Below, one piece after another: positions 36,527 through 46,708 of a stretch of 64,000 nt of DNA. A program made the position numbers and the translations under genes. Numbering within the stretch: the first letter of the stretch is position 1; each line of letters opens with the position of its first letter. The notes under the pieces are model-generated. The model was not told the origin of the DNA. It saw nothing but the letters and a program-made list of their open reading frames with translations, and made no database searches. Origin of the DNA: an uncultured Chloroflexota bacterium (GTDB lineage Bacteria; Chloroflexota; Dehalococcoidia; Lucifugimonadales; UBA1127); contig CAJWQJ010000002.1 of assembly GCA_913045315.1 (NCBI GenBank), positions 1 through 64,000 on the forward strand. The letters are read 5' to 3'.

Positions 36527-38242
36527 TTGAATAATAGCGATTTTGTTGTCCGATTTGCCGGTGAGGGCGGGCAAGGAATGGTTACCTCTGCCGAAGGGCT
36601 TGCCCAGGCAGCTGCACAGGTTGGTTATCACGTTCAAACTTTCGTTACATTTCCTTCACAAATTATGGGTGGTCCTACATTCGCACAGACACGTTTATCT
36701 GCCTCTCCAATTCTTTCTTCCGGAGATTACTTAGATGCCTTGGTCTGTTTCAATAAAGAGGCCTATGAAACTCATAAGGATGACGTTAGAGATGGTGGGG
36801 TTGTAATTTATAACTCCGAAGACTTTCAACTTGATGACTCTTCTAACTCGGTTGGATTACCATTTGCTGAACTAGCTAAATCTACCGGTAATGCTAGGGC
36901 TGAAAATATGATTGTTATCGGTGCGTTCGCTCATCTTATAAGCATGCCAAGAGAATACTTGGAAACATTTGTTACCAAACGATTCACACGTGGTAGACCA
37001 GGGGACGAAGAAATAATTAGAGCTAATATTGAGGCATTACAATTAGGTGGCAATGAAATATCCAAGAGTGGTTTTCAACTTGGTGAATTACCTCCTCCTC
37101 AACCCCCAGAAGGTGATCAAATACTAATTAAAGGCAATGATAATTTGTCACTAGGAGCTATAGCTGCTGGAGTAAATTACTTCGTTGGATACCCGATATC
37201 ACCAGCTACAACCATTCTCGTCTATATGGAAAGAAATCTAGTAGGTCCTGGAAGATTCGTTTATCAAGCAGGTTCAGAAATAGAGTCGATAAATGCAATT
37301 GTTGGTGGCGGTTACTCAGGAGCAAAAGCAATGACGTCTACTGCAGGACCAGGATTCTCGCTGATGAGCGAAGGAATCGGACTAGCATGGATGGCAGAGA
37401 TTCCACTAGTTATCGCTGATATCCAAAGAGGTGGACCAGCAACAGGCTTGCCAACTAAGACTGAACAATCCGACTTCCTTGCTGCTCTACATCCTGCACA
37501 TGGGGATGCTAGTATTCCAGTAATTGCTCCAGGAAGCGTAGAGGAATGCTATGATGCAGCTGTACATGCCTTTAACTGGGCTGAACGCTACCAAGGTCCT
37601 GTGGTAATTCTGAGCGACCACCAGCTTTCCGAACGTTCTCAGAATATACCTCGACCAAATCCAAATGCAATCCCAATTGAACGAAGAAACGTGTATTCAG
37701 GAAATAATGGCTACCTTCGTTACGAAGGTGAATCAGTTTCACCAATGCCACTGCCCGGAGGGAAGGGAGCATATGTCGCTAATGCTAGCGAACATGATCC
37801 TAGTGGTGACACTACCCATCTGCCACATAGGCATGTAGAAATGACTGAACGACGATTTGCAAAGTTGAAACTTCTTGAAAATGAACATTTCGAGAGTTTA
37901 AACACTCAAAGCTCTATAGCAGTAATTCCTTGGGGAGCTACTAAGGGCAGTATGAAGGAAGCCTATGATATACTTGAAGCTCAAGGTCTTGATATTGCAT
38001 GGTATTACACAATGTTTTTACATCCATTACCAATAAAACTATTAGAGGAATTACAATCAAAGGACTTAGTTATAGTTCCTGAATTGAATTACCTTGGGCA
38101 ATTTGCAAGTTATCTAAAAACGCTAGATGTCCGAGCAAAAGCAATTACTAAATATGAGGGACTTCCTTTCAAGGTCGCCGATCTTGTTGATAAAATTACT
38201 GAAACAGTCACAGAATTCAGAAGCAGAAAGGTGCGAGCATGA
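36527..38242 (+). CDS. korA: 2-oxoacid:acceptor oxidoreductase, fused gamma/alpha subunit
   Basis: FVVRFAGEGGQGMVTSAEGLAQAA, NYFVGYPISPATTILVYME; TTG start after AAGGGGGC. Confidence 0.9.
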   Translation: MNNSDFVVRFAGEGGQGMVTSAEGLAQAAAQVGYHVQTFVTFPSQIMGGPTFAQTRLSASPILSSGDYLDALVCFNKEAYETHKDDVRDGGVVIYNSEDFQLDDSSNSVGLPFAELAKSTGNARAENMIVIGAFAHLISMPREYLETFVTKRFTRGRPGDEEIIRANIEALQLGGNEISKSGFQLGELPPPQPPEGDQILIKGNDNLSLGAIAAGVNYFVGYPISPATTILVYMERNLVGPGRFVYQAGSEIESINAIVGGGYSGAKAMTSTAGPGFSLMSEGIGLAWMAEIPLVIADIQRGGPATGLPTKTEQSDFLAALHPAHGDASIPVIAPGSVEECYDAAVHAFNWAERYQGPVVILSDHQLSERSQNIPRPNPNAIPIERRNVYSGNNGYLRYEGESVSPMPLPGGKGAYVANASEHDPSGDTTHLPHRHVEMTERRFAKLKLLENEHFESLNTQSSIAVIPWGATKGSMKEAYDILEAQGLDIAWYYTMFLHPLPIKLLEELQSKDLVIVPELNYLGQFASYLKTLDVRAKAITKYEGLPFKVADLVDKITETVTEFRSRKVRA

Positions 38243-39105
38243 GTAAAAAAAATCCAGAATACGATTTTAAATGGTGCCCCGGCTGTGGTGATTTCGCTGT
38301 AAAAAGAGCAATAGAGATGGCAATGCGCCAGTGGACGATAAAAACTGAAGAACCAATAGAAAACACTGTAATTGTTGCAGGAATTGGATGCTCAGGCAAC
38401 CTTGTCCATCTTGTTGATGGTGATCAACCATTTGGAATACATGGTGTACATGGTCGAACTCTACCCATATCTTTGGGTGTTAAAATGGGAAATCCAAACC
38501 TCAATGTGCTACTAGTAGCAGGAGATGGTGATTTTTTGAGCATTGGTGGTGAACATATCGCACCAGCCGCCAAAAGAAATTTGAATGTATGTGCAGTTGT
38601 AATGGATAATGGAGTTTATGGACTTACCAAAGGACAGAGTTCACCGACAACTATTATAGGGGAAATTACTCCAACTACTCCATTTGGGAAGGTTGAAGAC
38701 TCAATAAATCCATTAGATCTATATCTTACTCTTGGAGTTTCCTATGTTGCCTCAGGCTTTTCATCTAAAGTTAAAGAAATGGCCCAATTGATTCAAGACG
38801 GAATGGAACACCCAGGATTTTCAATTGTCCATGTTCAATCTCCATGCACTACATATAATGACAACTATGACGTTTTGAGAGGAAATGCTAAAAAGGGAAT
38901 AGCCCCACTTGCATATGACGTTGGAGAAGAACACGACTCTTCTGACATTGAAGCTGCAAGAGCAATTGTGAATGAACCTGGCATACCATTAGGATTAATT
39001 TACCAAAACCCAAACTCAATACCTCTTGATGCTAGAGTAACAAAATCTCAAGAAAAAACATCATTCAAAAGTGCAGAAGATCAGATAGATGCATTTACAT
39101 TATAG
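38239..39105 (+). CDS. korB: 2-oxoacid:acceptor oxidoreductase, beta subunit
   Basis: WCPGCGDFAVKRAIEMA, GIGCSGNLVHL, AGDGDFLSIGGEH; ATGA overlap with korA. Confidence 0.93.
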   Translation: MSKKNPEYDFKWCPGCGDFAVKRAIEMAMRQWTIKTEEPIENTVIVAGIGCSGNLVHLVDGDQPFGIHGVHGRTLPISLGVKMGNPNLNVLLVAGDGDFLSIGGEHIAPAAKRNLNVCAVVMDNGVYGLTKGQSSPTTIIGEITPTTPFGKVEDSINPLDLYLTLGVSYVASGFSSKVKEMAQLIQDGMEHPGFSIVHVQSPCTTYNDNYDVLRGNAKKGIAPLAYDVGEEHDSSDIEAARAIVNEPGIPLGLIYQNPNSIPLDARVTKSQEKTSFKSAEDQIDAFTL

Positions 39106-39117
39106 ATTATTAAAATC

Positions 39118-39558
39118 TTAGGTATTTTTGGTTTCATTAGAAGCGTATTTTGATGGACATTTAACAATAATATTATCAGCATGAAAAATTCCATCAGTAC
39201 CGTAGATTCCTTCAGCAACTATTTCTGAATGTTCGTTGAAAAATAATTCAGGAACAATTCCTGTGAATGTTCCTTTCAGGTCATGACTTCCCGATTCATT
39301 TTGAAGAACAAAAGTTGCAGAAGTATCACCTTGTTCTCTATTGAAACTTCCAGCAAGAAGCTTACCATTGACTCTGAATCGATCGCCATAATAGAGCTCA
39401 GGATCATTTACTACTTCATCAACAGTAATATAATAAACCGTTGAATGAGAAAACACTCGATTAGCAAAAAACCACATTGAACCCAATATTATCAATGCAG
39501 AAAGAATTATCAGTAGAATTCGTCTTTTTTCAAAATAAGAAGATTTGTTTACTTCCAT
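39118..39558 (-). CDS. ccmE: Cytochrome c maturation haem chaperone CcmE
   Basis: RFRVNGKLLAGSF, FTGIVPELFFNEHSEIVAEGIYGTDGIFHADNIIVKCPSKY. Confidence 0.88.
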   Translation of the reverse strand: MEVNKSSYFEKRRILLIILSALIILGSMWFFANRVFSHSTVYYITVDEVVNDPELYYGDRFRVNGKLLAGSFNREQGDTSATFVLQNESGSHDLKGTFTGIVPELFFNEHSEIVAEGIYGTDGIFHADNIIVKCPSKYASNETKNT

Positions 39559-39632
39559 ATGTACCTGCTTAATCAGATAATCAGTTACAAAACTTATTAT
39601 AAAACTTATATATAGTTAATGTATACCCAGAA

Positions 39633-40646
39633 TTATTTTTCTCCAGTATATTTTTTCCAGCTAATCGATGTCGTCCCGGACATTTGAAGTTTGAGATCTT
39701 GAAGTTTTTGTACTCGTTTATCTAGCGGAGGATGAGAAGCAAATAATCCAGCTAATGATTCTCCTTTAAGAGCCGATATAATAAATAATGCATTTGCAGT
39801 TTCCATTTTTCTTAAATCTTTACTTGAAACAGTTGAGATATAACTAGAAATTTTTTGGAGAGCAGAAGCGAGCTTTGAGGGATCACCAGTTAATATCGAT
39901 CCACCTCTATCAGCCGCATATTCTCTATATCGAGATAAGGTACACATAAGAATCGTACACAAAAAATACACTAATACTGAAACAGCATAAGCAATCATAA
40001 AAGCCATACCACCCTGAGAACGATTACGTCCCCCAAATGAACCAAATATGCTTGCCCACATAAACATAGACATTAGTGTTGCTGCGGCCATAGCAAAAAA
40101 ATTAGCAAACGTCATAACGCTTACATCGCGGTTAACAATATGCATCACTTCATGGCCAATAACTCCCTCTAGTTCAAGAGGATCTAGTCTTTTGCGAAGA
40201 CCTTCAGTAACGCAAATTACAGAATGATTTACATCTCTACCTGCTGCAAATGCATTTGGGACATCGGTATTTGAAACTGCAACTTTAGGTTTAGGTATAG
40301 CAGCTGCTAGGGATAATCTTTCAATAATTCGGTGCAACTCTGGTTCTTCGTCCTCAGTAACTTCTTTTGCCCCAATTGATTTTAGAACCAATTTTGTGGA
40401 CTGGAAGTATTGAAATAAAAACATTCCCCCGGCAATCAACATATAAAATTCCCATGGAACACCTAATGATCCCAAAATGGAAATGAATATTAAATAAATT
40501 AATGGTAAGGAAATAATTACTAAATACATCCGCCATTTTAATGAAAACCCTACTGAGGAAATTGATCTCTGATTCATACTATTACCTTTCATAAAACTAT
40601 TAGATGATTCTGAAAGCTTTGAATAGGATTCTTCAAATAAATTCAT
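39633..40646 (-). CDS. htpX: M48 zinc metalloprotease, HtpX-like
   Basis: GVIGHEVMHIVNRDV (HExxH), YREYAADRGGSILTGDPSKLASAL. Confidence 0.9.
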   Translation of the reverse strand: MNLFEESYSKLSESSNSFMKGNSMNQRSISSVGFSLKWRMYLVIISLPLIYLIFISILGSLGVPWEFYMLIAGGMFLFQYFQSTKLVLKSIGAKEVTEDEEPELHRIIERLSLAAAIPKPKVAVSNTDVPNAFAAGRDVNHSVICVTEGLRKRLDPLELEGVIGHEVMHIVNRDVSVMTFANFFAMAAATLMSMFMWASIFGSFGGRNRSQGGMAFMIAYAVSVLVYFLCTILMCTLSRYREYAADRGGSILTGDPSKLASALQKISSYISTVSSKDLRKMETANALFIISALKGESLAGLFASHPPLDKRVQKLQDLKLQMSGTTSISWKKYTGEK

Positions 40647-40688
40647 TTACTACCAATTCTTATGTTTATTTTACACACTAAACCCTAT

Positions 40689-41162
40689 TTAATTCAAACT
40701 CAAAGTTACAAGTATTACACCAGTTGATATACAAACAGCTCCGAGAACTAATCGAATAGTAATTTTTTCCAAACGGTTAATAAATATGCTACTTAAAATA
40801 ATTGCAAAAATAGGATTAATAGCCAAAATTGGAGAAACGACAACAAGGGGTGATGTATTCAAAGCTAGAAACATAAAAACAATTCCAGCTGAAGAAAACA
40901 ACCCAGCAAATGAAGCTTTAATATATGGGCCAATTGATTTCGGAGCACTCTTGATTTCTTTAGAGGCAAATATACTCATAGTAATTGCACCAAATAATAA
41001 ACCAAAGCTCGCAGCAACCAAAGGATGAATAGTTTCTACTATATTCTTAGCTACAACCTGACTTGTTCCATATGAAAAAGCTGCACCCAAAGCAAATAAA
41101 TATCCCAACCAGATTCCCGTAAATTTTTTACGAATAGAAGTTCTATTTATCATGGTTTTCAC
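40689..41162 (-). CDS. EamA/DMT-family transporter half (5-TM)
   Basis: GYLFALGAAFSYGTSQVVAK, LVLGAVCISTGVILVTL; single EamA repeat. Confidence 0.75.
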   Translation of the reverse strand: MKTMINRTSIRKKFTGIWLGYLFALGAAFSYGTSQVVAKNIVETIHPLVAASFGLLFGAITMSIFASKEIKSAPKSIGPYIKASFAGLFSSAGIVFMFLALNTSPLVVVSPILAINPIFAIILSSIFINRLEKITIRLVLGAVCISTGVILVTLSLN

Positions 41163-41574
41163 TCATAATTAGGATCACTCCAATAAGAACTACTACAGCA
41201 CCTAGAACAAGTTGAGCATTAACAGTTTCATCCAATAAAATAATACCGTATACGATTGCTAATACTGTAGAAATACTAAATATTGGAGTAGCACGACTTA
41301 CACCAACAATACGAATTGATGAATAGTTTAAGTATCTTCCAAGTGGAAAATTTAATGTTCCATACAAGCAAAGCCATAATAATATTGGCCCCTGAATACC
41401 ATGTATTTCATTTGGAAAAATTGCCAGAACAATTACAAAAGTCAGGAAAAATCCAACAATCAAAGAAACTGTTGTCGTAAGGACCGGACTTAAGTACTGC
41501 AACGCAATTCTTACACTTACTCCACCCAAAGCCCAAGAAAAAGCTGCACATATACCAAATATAATGCCTTCCAA
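41143..41574 (-). CDS. EamA/DMT-family transporter half (5-TM)
   Basis: GIIFGICAAFSWALGGVSVR, LVLGAVVVLIGVILIM; overlaps next half-gene. Confidence 0.75.
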   Translation of the reverse strand: MEGIIFGICAAFSWALGGVSVRIALQYLSPVLTTTVSLIVGFFLTFVIVLAIFPNEIHGIQGPILLWLCLYGTLNFPLGRYLNYSSIRIVGVSRATPIFSISTVLAIVYGIILLDETVNAQLVLGAVVVLIGVILIMSENHDK

Positions 41575-41583
41575 ACTACACCA

Positions 41584-42276
41584 TCAAACTTTTAAAGAAT
41601 TTATAATCGATTCCAGAATTATCAATCCATCATCGCTGCCAAGTATTTTTTTACATGCACGTTCGGGGTGAGGCATCATTCCTAGTACATTTCCTTCTTT
41701 ATTGGTGATACCAGCAATGTTATTAAGTGAACCATTTGGATTATCCGAACTCCTTATATCACCAGTTGAGCTTGAATATCTAAACAAAATCTGCTTGTTC
41801 ATTTCTAATTCTTCTAATTCATAATTGTCGATAAAGAATCTGCCTTCTCCATGTGAAACAGGTATTTTCAGGATTTGATCATTTTCAGCCTTATTTGAGA
41901 ATATAGTGTTGTTTGTTTCAACTCGAAGATTTGTCCATTCACAACGAAATTCCAGACAATCATTTCGCATAAGTACACCTGGTAATAACCCGGATTCGCA
42001 AAGAATTTGAAATCCATTACAAATTCCAATTACTGGTTTGCCACTTTTGCCAAAGCGTAAAACTGACTCCATCACTGGGGAAAACCGGGCTATGGCTCCG
42101 GTTCTAAGATAGTCTCCATATGAAAAACCACCAGGAAGCACTACACAATCGATATCACTTAAATCGGTATCCTTGTGCCACACATACGTTGTTTCAACCC
42201 CTAACACTTCTGAGAAAGCCATGTGGCAATCTTCATCACTCCAGGTGCCAGGGAAAACCACAATTCCAATCCGCAT
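41584..42276 (-). CDS. purQ: Phosphoribosylformylglycinamidine synthase subunit PurQ
   Basis: VVLPGGFSYGDYLRTGAIA, GICNGFQILCESGLLPG, MMPHPER. Confidence 0.96.
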   Translation of the reverse strand: MRIGIVVFPGTWSDEDCHMAFSEVLGVETTYVWHKDTDLSDIDCVVLPGGFSYGDYLRTGAIARFSPVMESVLRFGKSGKPVIGICNGFQILCESGLLPGVLMRNDCLEFRCEWTNLRVETNNTIFSNKAENDQILKIPVSHGEGRFFIDNYELEELEMNKQILFRYSSSTGDIRSSDNPNGSLNNIAGITNKEGNVLGMMPHPERACKKILGSDDGLIILESIINSLKV

Positions 42277-42333
42277 TAGTAAACCTCAGTTCTCAAAAGG
42301 GAAATTTAAAGATATGTATTAAGACGTTAGGGG

Positions 42334-42783
42334 TTAAAGATTGCTGAGTAATTCCTGAACTACTTCATTGACTATAGCACCATCAACTGAACCTTTATAT
42401 TGAGACATAACATTCCCAATAACTTTACCTTTATCAGAAATACCCAGAGCTTTTACTGATTTAATACTTTCATTAACAATTGCAATTACTTCTTCACGAT
42501 CTTTTTGTTGAGGTAGATACTCTTCAAGTATTGCAAGCTCTGATTCTTCTTGTTGAGCACTTTCTTCTCTGCCTCCACTTCGAAAAGCTTCAATGCTTTC
42601 TTTTCTTTGTCGAACTTGCCTTCTGATTGCTATTAGCTCCTCTTCATCACTTAGAGAGCTCCCTTTTTCAATTTCTGCGTATTTTAAGGCATTATTAGCC
42701 ATTCTAAGAACATCACGCTTTAAGGAATCACCAGAACGCATAGCAGTCTTGATCTCTTCATTCATACGTTCTTTTAGGGACAT
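42334..42783 (-). CDS. GatB/YqeY domain-containing protein
   Basis: MSLKERMNEEIKTAMRSGDSLKRDVLRM, DKGKVIGNVMSQYKGSVDG. Confidence 0.92.
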   Translation of the reverse strand: MSLKERMNEEIKTAMRSGDSLKRDVLRMANNALKYAEIEKGSSLSDEEELIAIRRQVRQRKESIEAFRSGGREESAQQEESELAILEEYLPQQKDREEVIAIVNESIKSVKALGISDKGKVIGNVMSQYKGSVDGAIVNEVVQELLSNL

Positions 42784-42786
42784 ATC

Positions 42787-43002
42787 TCACCTTCGGGAAG
42801 TAATTTTACCAAGATTGGTTCGTCGACTTTTTCTTTTTTTTGCAGCTTCTTTTTTCTTACGAACCACACTTGGGGGTTCGTAATGAGCCCTTCTTCTCGC
42901 TTCAGATAGGACACCATCCTGTTGAACTCGTTTATTAAAACGTCTCAACAAGCTATCAAATGTTTCACCTTCCATCGCACGTACTTCTGACAGTGGAATC
43001 AC
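42787..43002 (-). CDS. rpsU: 30S ribosomal protein S21
   Basis: GETFDSLLRRFNKRVQQDGVLSEARRRAHYEPPSVVRKKKEAAKKRKSRR. Confidence 0.93.
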   Translation of the reverse strand: MIPLSEVRAMEGETFDSLLRRFNKRVQQDGVLSEARRRAHYEPPSVVRKKKEAAKKRKSRRTNLGKITSRR

Positions 43003-43123
43003 TCCCTTTCTATATTAGAAAAACAAGGTATACTCAAGTAGTATATGTAGCCAAATTAATTGGTGTCAAGATAACAATCAATTGTAGATGCAAAAAATAT
43101 ATTAGTTTAATAGTTTAGTACTT

Positions 43124-44335
43124 ATGAAAACTTCACAATCAAAACCAGAAATAGGCGACATTATAGAGTTGAAAATCGTTTCTCACACTAATAATGGAGA
43201 TACTTCAAGTGATTGGAATGGCTTTACCATCAATGTATTTGGAGCAATTCCAGGGGAAAAAGTGGCAGCGGAAATAACACGCATCACTAAAGATACAATC
43301 TATGCAAACACTATAAAAGTATTAATTCATTCAGAACAAAGAATCCTTCCAGGATGTGAGTATTTTGGTCAATGTACCGGTTGCCAATGGCAACATATAT
43401 CCTACGATAAACAATTGGAAATAAAACAAAATCAAATTTTACATGCAATTAATTCCTATAAAATACATGTTAATTTTGAAATTAAACCCGTTTGGCCAAG
43501 TGAAAATATTATAAATTACCGAAACCATGCAAGATTTACAGTAGGACCTAAAGGAACTCTTGGATTTGTGAATCGAATTACTAGAAAATTCATCCGGATT
43601 GATCAATGCGAAATAATGCATCCCCAAATAAACACATTTTTGCATTCTTTACAGGATAAAGTTGAAGAAACCAGTCAGCTTTCTATTCGTTATGGTATTA
43701 ACACTAATACTCATTTAATCCAACCTGCACTTCAGAATCCAAAAGTTTCAATTGAAAGTGGTCAAAAATATTATTCTGAAAGAATTAATAATCATGATTT
43801 TCGTATCGCCTCACCCTCTTTTTTTCAAACAAATTCAGACCAAATAAAACACATGATCAACATAATTTCCAAAGAATTAAATTTATCTGGCAAAGAAAAA
43901 ATTGCTGATGCTTATGCAGGAGTAGGAACATTCGCAATACTTCTTTCACCTCTTTCTCAAAATATTTATGCAATTGAAGAATCCCCTTCTGCAATAAGGG
44001 ACGCAAAAACTAATGCTGATGGATTAACGAATATAGAATTTATTACTTCAAAAACAGAGAATGCATTGAGTTATCTTTCAGATAAATTGGATGCAGTTAT
44101 ATTAGATCCTCCACGAAAAGGATGTCATCCAAACGTTTTAAATACACTTAATCAATACCAAATACCAAAATTAATCTATGTTTCCTGCGAACCAGAATCT
44201 CTTGCACGAGATTTAAAAGTGTTAATAGACGGTAATTACCAAATAAACTCAATCCAACCAATTGACCTTTTTCCTCAAACGCATCATATAGAATCAATTG
44301 TTAGCCTGAGCCCTAAAAACCTTGTTTTTGATTGA
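43124..44335 (+). CDS. TrmA/RlmC/RlmD family RNA (uracil-5-)-methyltransferase
   Basis: N-terminal TRAM-like domain, CEYFGQCTGCQWQHISYDKQL, DPPRKGCHPNVL, YVSCEPESLARD. Confidence 0.92.
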   Translation: MKTSQSKPEIGDIIELKIVSHTNNGDTSSDWNGFTINVFGAIPGEKVAAEITRITKDTIYANTIKVLIHSEQRILPGCEYFGQCTGCQWQHISYDKQLEIKQNQILHAINSYKIHVNFEIKPVWPSENIINYRNHARFTVGPKGTLGFVNRITRKFIRIDQCEIMHPQINTFLHSLQDKVEETSQLSIRYGINTNTHLIQPALQNPKVSIESGQKYYSERINNHDFRIASPSFFQTNSDQIKHMINIISKELNLSGKEKIADAYAGVGTFAILLSPLSQNIYAIEESPSAIRDAKTNADGLTNIEFITSKTENALSYLSDKLDAVILDPPRKGCHPNVLNTLNQYQIPKLIYVSCEPESLARDLKVLIDGNYQINSIQPIDLFPQTHHIESIVSLSPKNLVFD

Positions 44336-44414
44336 GGTTTTAGAGAAGTTTAACTTTCAGCAAAGTCAATTCGATTAAAAGTTGTAGTTGAATTTCAAAA
44401 CAGGAGATTAAAGT

Positions 44415-45089
44415 ATGCACAATACTATTCAGCAAAAATATTCAGATTTGATTTTAGCATCCTCTTCACCTAGAAGAAAGAGCTTATTAAATTATCTCAA
44501 TATTAAATATTTCCAAGTAGAACCTAATATAATTGAAAATATACCACCTGATTTAAATAATCCTGTGGATGCAGCTAAGAGTATTGCTCATTCCAAGGCA
44601 ATTTCCATAACTCAAAATTTTAAATCGAAGTATGTTATTTCTGCAGATACTTTAGTTTTTTTAAATAAAAAGATTTTTGGAAAGCCAAAATCTTCATCAG
44701 AAGCAATTAATATGCTTATGGAATTACGAGGACAAAAACATTCTGTTGTAACCGCGATCGCATTAAAAAGCCCAAAAACTCAAGAGATTTATATTGATCA
44801 CACCGTCACCGAGGTAACCATGAGAAATTATTCAGATGAAGAAATGAATAAATTTGTTGAAAGTGGTTCATCATTCGATAAAGCAGGAGCATACGCAATT
44901 CAAGATAATGATTTTAACCCTGTCGAAATCATTAATGGCTGCTATACTAACGTTCTAGGATTACCTATATGTACTATGATAGAACTTTTTAAACGACATG
45001 GATTTATATGGGATTCTAGAATAGCAACTGAATCAAAGTTAGCTGATGACATATGTTCAATTGCTGAAAGTTGGGATATGGAAATATGA
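44415..45089 (+). CDS. maf: Maf-like nucleotide pyrophosphatase
   Basis: LILASSSPRRKSLL, SADTLVFLNKKIFGKP, DKAGAYAIQD. Confidence 0.93.
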   Translation: MHNTIQQKYSDLILASSSPRRKSLLNYLNIKYFQVEPNIIENIPPDLNNPVDAAKSIAHSKAISITQNFKSKYVISADTLVFLNKKIFGKPKSSSEAINMLMELRGQKHSVVTAIALKSPKTQEIYIDHTVTEVTMRNYSDEEMNKFVESGSSFDKAGAYAIQDNDFNPVEIINGCYTNVLGLPICTMIELFKRHGFIWDSRIATESKLADDICSIAESWDMEI

Positions 45090-45385
45090 ACCTCCTAGGT
45101 ATGGGTCCATTAGAAATACTAGTAATAGGAATTGTAGCTATGCTCATTATGGGCCCAGATCGTATTGGGCATACATTTAAATCTATTTCAGAATTAAGCA
45201 AGCAATTTAAAAATCAATCTAGTGAATTAAATAATGCAATTACGGAACTTGTAAAAGATCCTATTGAAGAAGCTATTGGGAACGATAGCGAAGACAATAA
45301 GATTACTCATCCTGATGCTGAACCAAGACCTAAATCTAATTCAAATTCCGATAACAACAAAGACTCCACCGAAGATAATAAATAA
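45086..45385 (+). CDS. tatA: Twin-arginine translocase TatA/TatB
   Basis: LLGMGPLEILVIGIVAMLIMGPDRIGHTFKSISELSKQFK; ATGA overlap with maf. Confidence 0.85.
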   Translation: MNLLGMGPLEILVIGIVAMLIMGPDRIGHTFKSISELSKQFKNQSSELNNAITELVKDPIEEAIGNDSEDNKITHPDAEPRPKSNSNSDNNKDSTEDNK

Positions 45386-46113
45386 TGACAGATACCGAAC
45401 GACCATTAAGAACACATTTACAGGAACTAAGATGGCGATTATTAAAGGTAGTAATCGCGATTCTACTTGGTGCTATTGTAGCTGCGATATTTTTTGAACC
45501 ATTAATCAAAATATTGGAAAAACCAGCAGCTGGATATCTTTCAGAATCAGGAAAACCTATTTTTACAGATGTAACGGAGATGGTTGCAATTACTGTAAAG
45601 ATATCTTTAATGTCTGGTTTTGTAATTGCCACACCAGTTCTTGCATCTCAAATAATCATGTTCATGGCCCCTGGATTAACTAAATCAGAACGCAGATACG
45701 TTTATTTACTAATACCAGGTGCACTTATTTGTTTTATAACTGGTATGATTTTTGCATACTTTGTTCTTTTACCTCCGATGCTTGCATTCTTGTTAACTTT
45801 TGGCAGCGACTTAGCAATCCCAATGATACGAATCAGTACATACATGAACTTGGTTCTAACATTAATGTTCTGGATGGGATTGGTATTCGAAACTCCTATA
45901 ACAATGTTCTTTCTAACAAAATCAGGAATCGTTGACAAAGATACATTTAAACGTGGTCGCAGATTTGCTGTTGTAATTGCATTCGTTCTTGGAGCACTGA
46001 TTACTCCAACATTCGATCCATTAAATCAAACACTAGTTGCTTTACCTTTTATATTGTTATACGAAGTAGGAATATGGCTTTCAAAATTAGCTAGGAGAAA
46101 TGAAAAAGAGTAA
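45385..46113 (+). CDS. tatC: Twin-arginine translocase TatC
   Basis: RTHLQELRWRLLKVVIAIL, 6 TM, FETPITMFFLTKSGIVD; TAATG overlap with tatA. Confidence 0.95.
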   Translation: MTDTERPLRTHLQELRWRLLKVVIAILLGAIVAAIFFEPLIKILEKPAAGYLSESGKPIFTDVTEMVAITVKISLMSGFVIATPVLASQIIMFMAPGLTKSERRYVYLLIPGALICFITGMIFAYFVLLPPMLAFLLTFGSDLAIPMIRISTYMNLVLTLMFWMGLVFETPITMFFLTKSGIVDKDTFKRGRRFAVVIAFVLGALITPTFDPLNQTLVALPFILLYEVGIWLSKLARRNEKE

Positions 46114-46167
46114 TACTTGACCGAATAAATTATCACAAATATACTCGCGCTAATTAAAAGGAGAGCT

Positions 46168-46575
46168 ATGACGCAATCAAAACCGTTACCAACACCTACT
46201 CCAGAGACACAACCTTATTGGGATAGTTGCAAAAGCCATGCAATGAAACTTCCTCGCTGTAAATCATGCTCTCAATTTCACTTTTATCCACGTGCATTAT
46301 GCCCGCATTGTTGGTCAATGGATTTAGAATGGGTTACAGCAAGTGGAAAGGGAAAAATATACAGCTACGTTATAAGTCATAGACCTGCTCCAGGATTTCA
46401 GGATGACGTCCCCTACATTATTGGTGTAGTGGAATTAGATGAAGGCGTGAGATTAATGACAAATATAGTTGGAGTCATACCTGAACCAAAGAATATCTGG
46501 GTCGGCATGGATGTAAGCGTTGAATATGAAGATGTTTCTGAAACAATAACACTTCCCACATATAAACCTATCTAA
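46168..46575 (+). CDS. Zn-ribbon/OB-fold (DUF35-type) acyl-CoA-associated protein
   Basis: LPRCKSCSQFHFYPRALCPHCWSMDLEWVTASGKGKIYSY. Confidence 0.9.
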   Translation: MTQSKPLPTPTPETQPYWDSCKSHAMKLPRCKSCSQFHFYPRALCPHCWSMDLEWVTASGKGKIYSYVISHRPAPGFQDDVPYIIGVVELDEGVRLMTNIVGVIPEPKNIWVGMDVSVEYEDVSETITLPTYKPI

Positions 46576-46708
46576 CAATCCTATTGAATTCAAGTCAAAT
46601 CAATACTCTTATCTACATCATATATATACTTCAGTGATAGAAATTATCTATCGGTATTGGAAATAACTATACTATTTATGTATAGTTGTAAGTAAAAGAA
46701 GGTCGTAT

